Source: Hamadaea flava (GTDB lineage Bacteria; Actinomycetota; Actinomycetes; Mycobacteriales; Micromonosporaceae). From it: a stretch of DNA of 64,000 nt. The translations under genes were made by a program, and so were the position numbers. The stretch is taken from contig NZ_JAMZDZ010000001.1 of the NCBI RefSeq assembly GCF_024172085.1, positions 2,232,001 to 2,296,000 on the forward strand, given 5' to 3'. The number at the start of each line of letters is the position of its first letter. Position 1 is the first letter of the stretch. Below are positions 31,124 to 39,415 of the stretch, piece after piece. The notes under the pieces were generated by a model. The model saw only the letters and a list, made by a program, of their open reading frames with translations, made no database searches and was not told the DNA's origin.

Positions 31124-33799
31124 TCAGCGGGATAGGGCGCTCAGACCGGTGCGTGCAACGGAGTCCTCGGTGGTCGAGGCGACGACCTGGAACAAGGTCC
31201 GGCTGACGCCGCAGACCAGAAGCGCGGTTCCCCGGTCTGCCGTGAGTAGGGCGCGTGCTTCGCCGGCTGTCAGCGCGAACCGGTCAGCGACGATGTCGAT
31301 GGCTTGGGCCGATTGCTGCAGCAGGATCTGGGTGGCGCTGTTGTTCACCACCGCCATGCCGAGCTCGGATGCGAGGAGGTCGGCGGTGTCCTGCGTGACC
31401 ACGGTCAGGCCCGCGCCGCGTTTGCGGGCGGTCTTGGCCATCTTGAGCAGGAACTTGGCACCCTCGCCGTCGCGCATGAGCACCCATGCCTCGTCGACGA
31501 TCACCAGCCGCCGGTGCAACATGCCGTCGCCGCTGGCAGTGTCGATGAGGGTGTCGATAGCGTCGAGGGCGAGGAGCATGCCGACCGGGCGGACCTCGTC
31601 GGCTAGATGGCGCAACGACCACACGGTCAACTGCCCGTCAGGGCGGGTGGTGGTGGGTCCGGCGAACAGGGCACTGTGGCTGCCGTGTGTCCAGGGGTGG
31701 AGCCGGTCAGCCAGACGCTTGCCGGTGTCGCTGCTGGCGCGCAGCACGTCGGCCAGGTCGGCCAGTAGAGGTGCCGACCGGTCCCAGGTGGCCGGGTCGG
31801 CGGTGATCCCCGCCTTGCGATAGCAGGCGATCGCCGCTTTGTCGACGACGGTGTGCTCGTCAGCGGTCAGCCCGGTGCCGGTGCGGCCGGCCAGCATCAC
31901 GTCGAGAAGCGTGTGCAGGAATTCGATCCGCCGGTCGAGTTCGTCGGGGCGGCGGATCTTGGCTGGCAGGTCGAGGGGGTTGAACCGGACCTCGGGTGCG
32001 CCGAGGGCGATGGTGGTGCCGCCGACCTGGGCGGCGAGAGCGGCGTATTCGTCGTCGGGGTCGACGACCGATACGCCGATGTCCTGGGGCAGGGCGCGCA
32101 GGATCTCCAGTTTGGTCAGGTAGGACTTGCCGGCTCCGGATCGGGCGAGGACGACTTGGTTGTGGTTGGCGGCCGACCATCGGTCCCACCAGGTGATCCC
32201 GGTGCCGCCGGCGGTGAGCCCGTACAGCTGCCCGCCGATGGTGGGTGGGTCCCCGGGTAGCGGTGCGGGCAGGTCCGAGGCGGCGAGCGGGAATGCCGCA
32301 GCGAGGCTGTCAGTGTCAAAGACCCGCCGCATCCCGATCGGGTCCACACCGAGGGGCAGGGTGGCGGTCCAGCCCTGCAGCTGCCGCCAGGTCACCGGCC
32401 GCAGGTCAAGGAGCATGCTCGACGCGGTGGACAGCAGTTGGGTGGTGGCCTCGGCGAGCTGTGTTTCGGTGTGGGCGTGGACGGTGAGGTAGATGCCGGT
32501 CCGGGTCAGGCGGCTGGCGCCGCGGGCGACCCGGTCGGCCAGCCCGGCCGCATCGGCGGCGACCGCATCGACCTGCGGGTCGCCGAGTTTGCCGCTGTCG
32601 GCGTCCAGGCGGCGCGACGACTCGAGACGGGCGCGTTGCCGGCGCAGGAAGTCCGCGGCGACCGGTGCCGGGATCGGTTCGATGTGCACCGCGACGTCCA
32701 GCCACTGCGGCAGGGTGAACAGCGCCGCCAGCCACCCGGGGCCGACCTCGGGCGGATAGCCGGTGATCGCGAACGTCGCCGCATGGTCGTCGCCGATCAT
32801 CACCGCCGACGGGCTGACTTTGACCGCCGACGGGCCGCACGCGATGGTCACCTCAGCGCCGTCCACCGCGGTGTCCGAGGTGTTCCGGCCGGGCCGGATG
32901 GTGCTGCCGATCGGCTGGCCGGCGACCGCCCGATGCGGGCCGGCCGGGGGCTGGTAGGGGTTACACGCGGCTGCCAGAACGCTGGTGACGGTGGGTCCGT
33001 CCAGGATGCGGGTCGTCGCGCCGAGCCCGCGCAGGCTCGCTGCGGTGCCCGACAGCGCCCGGGACACGGCGGCTGGGTCGCGGCCGGTGTGCACGATCAG
33101 GATCTGCCGGCGCAGCGGGTCGGCCTGCTCGGCGACGTCGTACAAGAACGCGGCATGATCGAGGGCCGTGTCCCGTAGCGGCCCGTCGGGCATCGCCGAG
33201 GCCCGGTCGACGATCGCGTCGGCTGCTGGGGACAGGTCCCAGCGGCGGGTGGAGACCACGATCTGCGTCGGGGTGGTCAGGGTGTTGAGCCAGCGGCCGA
33301 ACCCGGCCAGCAGCGCCGCTTGTTCGGCGGGCACCCGCAGGTCCAGGTTGATCGTGGAGACGGCGACGACGCCGGCGACCTGGTTGCCGTGGCGGATCAA
33401 CCCCGCGGGGTCGATCGCGTCGGCGGGCAGCCGTAGTGGTCCGAGCTTCGCAACCGTCGCGTCGGTGCGCACGGGCACGCGCTGGCCGCCCGCGCCTGGG
33501 GCCAGGAGTTTGCGTGCGCGCACGAATCTGGCAGCGTGGCCGAGCCAGCGGTCCAGGCCGAGTCCGTCCCGGCGGCCGACCGCGACCGCGAACAGCACCG
33601 CAGCGTACGGGATCGCTAAAGCCAGCCACACCGGCGGTGGCAGCGTGCCGCCCACCGTCCGGTAGGCGATCCAGGCGACACCGCCGCCGGTGGCGAGGAT
33701 GGCAACCTGCCGGAAGGTCAAACCCCAGGCGACCTTGTCCGGGGTGTCCAGGTCGGCGGGCATCGGTGTGGACAGGTCCACAGGTTCATCGCTACGCAT
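31124..33799 (-). CDS. PrgI-VirB4 fusion ATPase of the type IV secretion system, 891 aa
   Basis: The start is the ATG at 33797-33799; a GTG one codon earlier is also open. Residues about 25-90 are a PrgI-like segment with two membrane helices (FRQVAILATGGGVAWIAYRT, then VWLALAIPYAAVLFAVAVGR). The remainder is a VirB4-like protein, with Walker A LARSGAGKSYLTKLEIL near 551 followed by VSVVDPDDEYAAL. Walker B is RRLVIVDEAWVLMRDG near 766, and GLTVVTQDTADLLA and ATQILLQQS are the usual sensor segments. It powers channel and pilus assembly at the inner membrane. PrgI fused to VirB4 is known from Gram-positive systems. It overlaps nothing and is followed by the coupling ATPase. Confidence 0.92.
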   Translation of the reverse strand: MRSDEPVDLSTPMPADLDTPDKVAWGLTFRQVAILATGGGVAWIAYRTVGGTLPPPVWLALAIPYAAVLFAVAVGRRDGLGLDRWLGHAARFVRARKLLAPGAGGQRVPVRTDATVAKLGPLRLPADAIDPAGLIRHGNQVAGVVAVSTINLDLRVPAEQAALLAGFGRWLNTLTTPTQIVVSTRRWDLSPAADAIVDRASAMPDGPLRDTALDHAAFLYDVAEQADPLRRQILIVHTGRDPAAVSRALSGTAASLRGLGATTRILDGPTVTSVLAAACNPYQPPAGPHRAVAGQPIGSTIRPGRNTSDTAVDGAEVTIACGPSAVKVSPSAVMIGDDHAATFAITGYPPEVGPGWLAALFTLPQWLDVAVHIEPIPAPVAADFLRRQRARLESSRRLDADSGKLGDPQVDAVAADAAGLADRVARGASRLTRTGIYLTVHAHTETQLAEATTQLLSTASSMLLDLRPVTWRQLQGWTATLPLGVDPIGMRRVFDTDSLAAAFPLAASDLPAPLPGDPPTIGGQLYGLTAGGTGITWWDRWSAANHNQVVLARSGAGKSYLTKLEILRALPQDIGVSVVDPDDEYAALAAQVGGTTIALGAPEVRFNPLDLPAKIRRPDELDRRIEFLHTLLDVMLAGRTGTGLTADEHTVVDKAAIACYRKAGITADPATWDRSAPLLADLADVLRASSDTGKRLADRLHPWTHGSHSALFAGPTTTRPDGQLTVWSLRHLADEVRPVGMLLALDAIDTLIDTASGDGMLHRRLVIVDEAWVLMRDGEGAKFLLKMAKTARKRGAGLTVVTQDTADLLASELGMAVVNNSATQILLQQSAQAIDIVADRFALTAGEARALLTADRGTALLVCGVSRTLFQVVASTTEDSVARTGLSALSR

Positions 33800-33813
33800 C
33801 ACAGTGCTCCGTT

Positions 33814-34935
33814 TCAGAGGTCTCGTGGGGGTGGCGGCAGCAATGCCTTCTGCCGGGCGGTCACCCGGTCACGGCCGTTGCCTTCGGTGAAAGGCGGCCG
33901 GGCGCCACCGGCCGGTGTGCCGCTGCCGGTGTTGCGGGCGCCGCCGGTGATCGTGCCGGCGGCGGTGTCGGCGACCTTGTCCGTGCGGCGGCGCGTGCCG
34001 CCCACGCGGCGGGTGAAGCCTTTGGTCATCCGATGCAGCACCAGGACCTTCGCGACCTGGCTGAAGAAGCTGCCCTTCGGCGTGCCGCTGGAGGAGATGT
34101 ATCGCGAGACCAGGGTGGGGATCTTCGCGGTGAACAGCATCACCGCCAGGACCGCGAACAAGGTGATCGGCCGGCTCGACGCGTCATCGGGTTTGATTCC
34201 GGCGGGCAGACCGGCGGCGGGGTCGAGCAGGATCCACATGCCGGTCGAGAAGGTGGTGGCCTGCGCGGCGGGGATCGCCATGCAGCCGATCACGGTTCGC
34301 CACCACAGCCTCGCTGCGCCCTCCAACTGCGGGAGGCTGTAGCAGGCCATCGCAAGGGGTGACAGGCCGACCAGGACGATCAGCAGCGCGTAGCGGATGA
34401 TCCAGGTCAGCACCAGCCACGCGGCGAGGATCACCACCAGGACGGTGATGATCGTGCCGAGAAGGCCGACCTTGATCGGGTCGTCGAATTCGCCGGTCGG
34501 GTCGGCGCCGAGGCTGAGCGCGAGCAGCGACTTCAGCCGCTCGAACGAGGTGGCCTCGTCCGGCATCGGGGTGGTCAAGGCTTGGATGAACGCGTCGGCG
34601 AACCGCAGTAGCAGATCGCACATCGGGATCGACCAGTTCGCGCCGACCCAGCCCACCACGAGCCGCGGCAGCAGGTCTTTGACCTGGTACTGGATCTGGG
34701 CCGAGTTGTAGGTCATGCCGATCACGCCCGCGGCGACGATGATCAGCGGGAAGACGATGTTGACGATGGTGCGGGCTCGGCCGGCCAAGGCCTGGGTGGG
34801 CTGCAGGCCGGTGACGTTGGGGATGCTGAACGCATATTTGTCCAGGACGCCGCTGATCCACAGCAGGGTGTGCATCGCCGCGGAGGCGAGCCAACTGGTG
34901 AGGCCGTCGAGCATGGAAGTGACGAATCCGCCCAT
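33814..34935 (-). CDS. VirB6/TrbL-like polytopic membrane protein, 373 aa
   Basis: The start is the ATG at 34933-34935 (MGGFVTSMLDGLTSWLASAA). Several membrane helices are visible: IVFPLIIVAAGVIGMTYNSA, GTIITVLVVILAAWLVLTWI, IRYALLIVLVGLSPLAMACY, and ITLFAVLAVMLFTAKIPTLV. The C-terminal 60 residues are basic and disordered (RTDKVADTAAGTITGG) and probably cytoplasmic. Size, helix pattern and position between the pilin-like gene and the VirB4-like gene fit the VirB6/TrbL channel component. The stop lies 14 bases before the VirB4 start, so the genes are co-transcribed. Confidence 0.85.
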   Translation of the reverse strand: MGGFVTSMLDGLTSWLASAAMHTLLWISGVLDKYAFSIPNVTGLQPTQALAGRARTIVNIVFPLIIVAAGVIGMTYNSAQIQYQVKDLLPRLVVGWVGANWSIPMCDLLLRFADAFIQALTTPMPDEATSFERLKSLLALSLGADPTGEFDDPIKVGLLGTIITVLVVILAAWLVLTWIIRYALLIVLVGLSPLAMACYSLPQLEGAARLWWRTVIGCMAIPAAQATTFSTGMWILLDPAAGLPAGIKPDDASSRPITLFAVLAVMLFTAKIPTLVSRYISSSGTPKGSFFSQVAKVLVLHRMTKGFTRRVGGTRRRTDKVADTAAGTITGGARNTGSGTPAGGARPPFTEGNGRDRVTARQKALLPPPPRDL

Positions 34936-34946
34936 GATCGCCCGCC

Positions 34947-35225
34947 CTAGGGCAGCAGTCCGATGAGGATCTGCATCACGATCGGGGCGAGCGCGGCCAG
35001 GGCGTAGCCCTTGAGCGCGTTTTTGAACGCGTCCTTGGCCTTTTCCACCTCGGCTGGATCGCCGCCGGCGGTGACATGCCGCAGACCGGCGATGACCAGG
35101 AACAGGGTGGCGACGGCGGCGATGATGCCGACCACCCAGCCGCGGGCGTTTTCGATGATGGCTGACAGCGCTTTGGTTCCCGCGTCGGGATCCGCCGCGG
35201 ACAGCAGAAGGTTGAGGGTGTGCAC
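34947..35225 (-). CDS. pilin-like/TrbC-like small membrane protein, 92 aa
   Basis: The start is a GTG (35223-35225) with AAAGGAG upstream. Two membrane helices (GWVVGIIAAVATLFLVIAGL and KGYALAALAPIVMQILIGLL) flank a charged loop (RHVTAGGDPAEVEKAKDAFK). This is the topology and size of VirB2/TrbC-type pilins, and the loop pattern GGDPxxVxKAKxxxKxAxxG is common to the Gram-positive versions. The short N-terminus (LLLSAADPDAG) may be processed. It is the first gene of the transfer operon: the next start lies only 12 bases after its stop. Confidence 0.85.
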   Translation of the reverse strand: MHTLNLLLSAADPDAGTKALSAIIENARGWVVGIIAAVATLFLVIAGLRHVTAGGDPAEVEKAKDAFKNALKGYALAALAPIVMQILIGLLP

Positions 35226-36063
35226 GGCCGGCTCCTTTCACCCCCGTGCGGGGGGTGATCAGGTCACGGCCGTGGCGGCGGGCTCGGCAACACCATGTGC
35301 CGGTGAGGGCGCTCTCCTTCGCTACGCGAAATGGATGAGGTGTCAGCGCATCCAAGAACTCCAGCTCTGCCGACACTGGCGGGCATCGGCTCGCCGCCAC
35401 GGGCGCCAACGCCGGCCGGTTGCCGGTCCATGATGTTCGCGCACTCTCTAATGGCATCGTTGTCATCGGCAGCGAACGGTCTGTCAGCCTGACACTGGCC
35501 CTCTGTCAGCCTGACGCACAGCAGCGGACGCGATCTGAGCTCGGGTGGCCTGCGCAAACAGGTGTGGAAGATCGAGAACTCGCCCCAGGGCCGCGCACAG
35601 CCCAGCGATCCGGTGATGGGCCTGTGTCAGCGGGCTCGGGGCCGATCCGGGACCGCGACGCACGCACGACATCGAAGGCGTGCTGGCTGTGTCGCGATCG
35701 CCAACGGACCGTAGTCCTCTAACATCGCCAGCGCGGCGGCTCCTGGCACGAGCTCCTGTGCGGCCTGCGACAGGTGGCCTGACTCAAGATCGGGACGGGC
35801 ATCCCGGCCCGCTGTCCACGCCCCCGGCTCGGTGCTGGGAGCGGGATCTGAATCGGACCGCGCCGGTGTCTGATGCCGGTACCTATTGGGGTTCCGGGGT
35901 CACCATCAGGTAGGCGATCGGGGTACAGCAGGCACCGCAGAAGTACATATATACCGGCCGCTGGCCGATTCCAAGGTCAGATATCGGTCGCGGTGGCCGG
36001 CATGCTGTTCCCGGTCGGCGAGCCGGTTCAGATGAGCGATCAGGACCTTCGTGCCGAACACGT
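35226..36063. other. long non-coding region upstream of the transfer operon
   Basis: About 840 bases without a convincing gene; the open frames present lack ribosome sites and overlap each other. It holds a pair of TGTCAG palindromes (35482-35516) and several short GC-rich stems. It is the natural place for the transfer-operon promoter and a candidate for an origin of transfer, though I see no nick-site motif I can name. Confidence 0.45.
35482..35516. promoter_or_regulatory. two tandem TGTCAG-C-CTGACA palindromes
   Basis: TGTCAGCCTGACA at 35482-35494 and TGTCAGCCTGACG at 35504-35516 lie exactly 22 bases apart, about two helical turns, as expected for cooperative dimer binding. They lie about 260 bases upstream of the pilin-like gene. 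A third palindrome with the same arms lies at 37181-37193. Confidence 0.5.
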
Positions 36064-36105
36064 CCTGGCCGGACTCATGAGCTCCCGCTCATGAGTCCGG
36101 CCAGG
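36064..36105 (-). terminator. strong hairpin, perfect 19-bp stem and 4-base loop
   Basis: Arms 36064-36082 and 36087-36105 with loop TCCC, five bases past the stop of the RecA/ImuA-like gene. It is the strongest hairpin in the window. No U-tract follows on the minus strand. Confidence 0.75.
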
Positions 36106-36110
36106 CGTGA

Positions 36111-36944
36111 TCACATCGCCACCGTATCGCCGTCGCCCGGCAGGCTGGGCACCGCGCGCAGAGTGCGCCCGGTCGTGGCGCGTGGTGCCGGCGTGCGGCC
36201 GCTCCACCGCTCCCAGCGGTCCTGCGCACCCAGCGGCAGGGAGATGGTGCACCGGCGCGGACGCATCGCGCTACCCCGGCCACGCGCCACATAGTCCGCT
36301 TCCATCCACCGCAGCCGGCCATGACCCATCCCGAGACCGTGCCAGCGGGCCGTGGCGCGTTCGATCATCAGGTCGGCGCCGGGCCAGCCAGGTCCGAACG
36401 GCACGATCACCGCACCCCGCTGCCGTGCCCGTGCCGCCAGAGTGCGGGCTTGCGTGTCAGCGATCCCGCCCGCCGGTGTCGGCGCGACGACGATCTGCGT
36501 CCCATCGATCATGATCCCCATGACCTCGGCCCATTTCGCGCCCGGGTGGGGTACGAGGATGACTCTTTCCAGGACGATGCCCGCCTCATCGGCGGCGGCG
36601 ATGCTCAGCTGAGGAAAACCGACGAAACTGATCCACGCCCCGTTCTTACTGGCCTCACCGAGAAGCGCCAGCAACGCCAGCGCCGAGCTGTGCACGGCGA
36701 CCACCGCGCCGCGGCGCAGACCCGCCCACGGCAACAGGTCCCGCAGTTGGCCGGCGACCGGCAGCTCCGGCTCTGGCCGCAACTCGTCGAGCTGCCCGGC
36801 TCGGCCGAGACCCCGGGCCATCTGCGCGGTGTTCGCACGTTCACCGGCCTGCTCGCGCACGACCGACAACGCACGCGCGACATCGGCCGCGCTAATGATC
36901 CGCGCACCTTTCCCGGGTGCAGGCACCGCCGCCGATGACGTCAT
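36111..36944 (-). CDS. RecA/ImuA-like protein, 277 aa
   Basis: The start is the ATG at 36942-36944 with a GGGAGC site. A RecA-fold pattern is visible: LPWAGLRRGAVVAVHSSALA at the P-loop position without a canonical GxxxxGKT, then WISFVGFPQLSIAAADEAGI, LERVILVPHPGAKWAEVMGI and MIDGTQIVVAPTPAGG. This resembles the ImuA-type proteins that precede ImuB polymerases in actinomycetes and act in damage-induced mutagenesis. No ImuB or DnaE2 gene is adjacent here. A LexA-type box lies 41 bases upstream (36985-37000), supporting damage control. The missing Walker A lysine suggests a structural role. Confidence 0.6.
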   Translation of the reverse strand: MTSSAAVPAPGKGARIISAADVARALSVVREQAGERANTAQMARGLGRAGQLDELRPEPELPVAGQLRDLLPWAGLRRGAVVAVHSSALALLALLGEASKNGAWISFVGFPQLSIAAADEAGIVLERVILVPHPGAKWAEVMGIMIDGTQIVVAPTPAGGIADTQARTLAARARQRGAVIVPFGPGWPGADLMIERATARWHGLGMGHGRLRWMEADYVARGRGSAMRPRRCTISLPLGAQDRWERWSGRTPAPRATTGRTLRAVPSLPGDGDTVAM

Positions 36945-36984
36945 CGCCCGCTCCCTTCGCTCGCCGACCACCCACACGCTTCAA

Positions 36985-37000
36985 GCGTACGTATGTTCGA
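36985..37000 (-). promoter_or_regulatory. SOS (LexA-type) box candidate
   Basis: On the minus strand TCGAAC ATAC GTACGC matches the actinobacterial consensus TCGAAC-N4-GTTCGA at 10 of 12 positions. It lies 41 bases upstream of the RecA/ImuA-like gene. Confidence 0.5.
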
Positions 37001-37180
37001 AGATAGCAAGGGCCGGGCTTGCGACGTCAAGCTTCGCCCGATCGTGACGGCCCGCGACAGTCGTCACTGCCGCGGCAGGTGTTCATACCGGACTCCGACG
37101 GGCGTTGTCGTGTCCAGCCATGCACGCCGACCAAGACGGGCACGGACCACGCCGGGACGTGCTCCGACGATCGTGCCCGG

Positions 37181-37336
37181 TGTCAGGCTGACACTCGGCG
37201 CGAGCGGGGGGCGGCAGATGTGCCTGGTACCTGTCAGCAAGCTGGCCGGCCCGGCCGAGTCCGGCTGACAGCCGCATATCGGCGCACGTCAGACACCCCC
37301 CAGTCATCGAGGGCCGTGTGCGTCAATGATTGTCAG
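37181..37336. promoter_or_regulatory. operator cluster: TGTCAG palindrome and half-sites
   Basis: A palindrome TGTCAGGCTGACA at 37181-37193, half-sites TGTCAG at 37232-37237 and 37331-37336, and CTGACA at 37265-37270. They lie within 205 bases upstream of the sigma-like gene at 37386. This suggests control of that gene by the same factor that binds at 35482-35516. Confidence 0.5.
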
Positions 37337-37385
37337 CGCAGCCAGGTGCCATGGGGTTCGAACCGAAACCCTATGGAGGTCGATC

Positions 37386-38123
37386 ATGAGTAGTGAGATC
37401 TGGCCGGCGTCGGCTCTCGAAGCTGCCGAGCGAACGTTCCGTGCCTTGGTGAGCCGCCCGTCGCCGCTGGCGTTGGATTGCCGCGGCCTGCATCCGCAGT
37501 TGCCGAGCCGGCACCTGCCGCTGGACGAACTACGCAAACGGTTGCTCGACCGTGCCGTCGCACCGCAGGCCCGGGACGCCGCGTGGTCGCTGCTCGTGGG
37601 CCATGCACAAACCGGGGGCCCGGCCTGGGTGATCGGAGCCGTCGCCATGGCCCGGCCCGCGCTGGTCGCCATCGCTCAAGGGCTGGCGCGAGGCTTCAGC
37701 GGCGACTCCGCTGACATCGACTCAGCCGTGCTGGAAGGATTTCTGACCGCGCTGCGCTGCGCCGATCCGGCGACCGATCGCCTGCCGATGCCGCTGCTGC
37801 GGGCAGCACGCCGAGCCGGTATCCGTGCCCGGCATTGGGAGGCGGAACATCAACGCATCAGCCGGCCCCTGGACGCGGGCGCGGTGATGCCGCCGCCACC
37901 CTACGGGCACGAGGATCTGATCCTCGGCCGGGCGGTGGCCACCGGAGTCCTGACCCGGGAGCAGGCTGAGCTGATCTCGGTCACCCGGCTGGACAAGGTG
38001 CCGTCACAGATCGCTGCCCGGCAGCGTGGCCTGAGCCTGGACATGTTGCGCATGCGCCGCCTGCGAGCCGAGACCAAGCTGGTGCGGGCGATCCAGGACG
38101 GTCGTCTGACCACACGGGCGTGA
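37386..38123 (+). CDS. sigma-factor-like regulatory protein, 245 aa
   Basis: The start is the ATG at 37386, behind GGAGGTC. The N-terminal part (DELRKRLLDRAVAPQARDAA, then AIAQGLARGFSGDSADIDSA and VLEGFLTALR) resembles sigma region 2. The C-terminal part (GVLTREQAELISVTRLDKVP, then SQIAARQRGLSLDMLRMRRL) resembles region 4 with its helix-turn-helix. The match is weak at the -10-binding helix, so it may be a divergent ECF-like sigma or a DNA-binding regulator of that shape. It is one of the few plus-strand genes of the element and is preceded by the TGTCAG operator cluster. It is a candidate for driving the recurring ACTTGATC promoters, which is inference. Confidence 0.5.
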   Translation: MSSEIWPASALEAAERTFRALVSRPSPLALDCRGLHPQLPSRHLPLDELRKRLLDRAVAPQARDAAWSLLVGHAQTGGPAWVIGAVAMARPALVAIAQGLARGFSGDSADIDSAVLEGFLTALRCADPATDRLPMPLLRAARRAGIRARHWEAEHQRISRPLDAGAVMPPPPYGHEDLILGRAVATGVLTREQAELISVTRLDKVPSQIAARQRGLSLDMLRMRRLRAETKLVRAIQDGRLTTRA

Positions 38124-38192
38124 ACGGCCGGGCCGACCACCGGCTGCTTCGGCATGCGACGTAGCGGGTGATGGTTTGTACCGCCGACGGAG

Positions 38193-38693
38193 TCAGGCCC
38201 GGCGGAGCCTGCGGGGGCGTTGGCTCGCGCTGGTGCCGCTGAACGCCGACGCGGGCATCGCGGACCGATCCCGCCACAGCCAGGCAGTGACGAGACAGGC
38301 GGCCACCGTGACCCATGTCCACCACGACCACAACGCGGCGTACAGGGTCCGGGCGGCGCCGGTGAACACGGTTACCGGCTGGTCGCAGCGCAACTCCCCG
38401 AAGAACTCGACCGTCCGGCCGGCCTCAGCGTTGTCGACCCGCCACGCCTGCGCGCTGTTGCGGCAGGTGGTGTCAGTGCCGCTGTGGATCAGAACGCGCT
38501 CGCCGTGGCCCTGGTATCCCGTGCCGGTAGCCAAGTCGACGCCGACGGCGCCTTGGACGACGATCATCGTTAGCCGCACGAGCGCGAACGTCAGGCCGAG
38601 CATCGCGAATCGCGTCCACCACCGGCGGCGCGTGATCGGATAGTGCGAACCGACGGCGCCGACAACCGCCCGCCAGGGCGCGTGCTCAGCCAC
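38193..38693 (-). CDS. membrane protein, 166 aa
   Basis: The start is a GTG (38691-38693) with AAAGG upstream. Two membrane helices are visible: WTRFAMLGLTFALVRLTMIV near residue 30 and WTWVTVAACLVTAWLW near 130. Between them lies an extracytoplasmic loop of about 80 residues with two cysteines (SGTDTTCRNSAQAW and FGELRCDQPV) that could form a disulfide. The C-terminus is basic and cytoplasmic. The protein could be a surface or entry-exclusion-type component of the element, but no family is recognised. Confidence 0.55.
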   Translation of the reverse strand: MAEHAPWRAVVGAVGSHYPITRRRWWTRFAMLGLTFALVRLTMIVVQGAVGVDLATGTGYQGHGERVLIHSGTDTTCRNSAQAWRVDNAEAGRTVEFFGELRCDQPVTVFTGAARTLYAALWSWWTWVTVAACLVTAWLWRDRSAMPASAFSGTSASQRPRRLRRA

Positions 38694-39046
38694 GGGGATG
38701 TGACCTTTCCCTGAGTCCACATCGCAGGGTGCCCTGCGCGACCGACGCATTGTCCGCCTCGCCGGGCAGCCCGTGTGGGGCGGGTGCCGACAATCGCTCC
38801 GCGTGGCTGCGGCCATTGGATACCGCCTGGACAGCGTGCCGCTCCACGGCAGGCCGCCCAGGGTGCGCTGCCAGAGGTGGCGATGGTCCGCGCGAGCCGG
38901 CTTCCGGTGATCGCAGAGCCCGACGTTGCCGCAGGCGTGCCCGCTCATCGGCGCAGCGGCCGGGTCGCCTGTACTCGGTTGGAGACCGTTCGCAGCTACC
39001 CGCACCTCGGCCCGCAGGTCGTCGGTGATGCCACGAGACGCGCCGG
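38694..39046. other. non-coding gap, about 350 bases
   Basis: The gap lies between the membrane-protein gene and the 100-aa gene. Open frames on the plus strand lack ribosome sites and clash with the neighbours. I see no operator or strong hairpin in it. Confidence 0.35.
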
Positions 39047-39349
39047 TCAGGGCATTCGTGTGCTGGGTGTGCCAGGGCCGGTGATGCCTGGCCTCGGGTT
39101 GGCCGACGGATGCATGCTCGGGTCGAGGATCAGGCGAACTTCACGGGGGACTTCTTCCAGGCGATCGAGCAGGCCCTTGCGTTTCAGGAACTCCTCGGCG
39201 TCGTCGAAGTGGCGGAATTCGCGTTCGACGTAGCCGTGGTGCTGCACCCGCAGCAGCGACTCCGGGCGTGCTGGTGGCCGGTGGAGGATGATCGCCTCCA
39301 CCTCCCACTGCTGACAGCATGTGCATCGCAGCATGCAGTCGTCCGGCAC
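39047..39349 (-). CDS. small Cys-containing protein, 100 aa
   Basis: The start is uncertain (GTG at 39347-39349, or the in-frame ATG five codons on). The N-terminus reads MPDDCMLRCTCCQQWEVEAI, with four cysteines close together. A charged segment follows (YVEREFRHFDDAEEFLKRKG, then LLDRLEEVPREVRLILD), probably two helices, and the tail is Pro-rich. A small metal-binding protein is possible. No family is recognised and the ribosome site is weak. Confidence 0.45.
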   Translation of the reverse strand: MPDDCMLRCTCCQQWEVEAIILHRPPARPESLLRVQHHGYVEREFRHFDDAEEFLKRKGLLDRLEEVPREVRLILDPSMHPSANPRPGITGPGTPSTRMP

Positions 39350-39415
39350 AGGACTATCTTGCCCACGTTTGCACTGCTCAGCAAGGGTGCGTGGGGTGAG
39401 AGACGACGATGCCGG

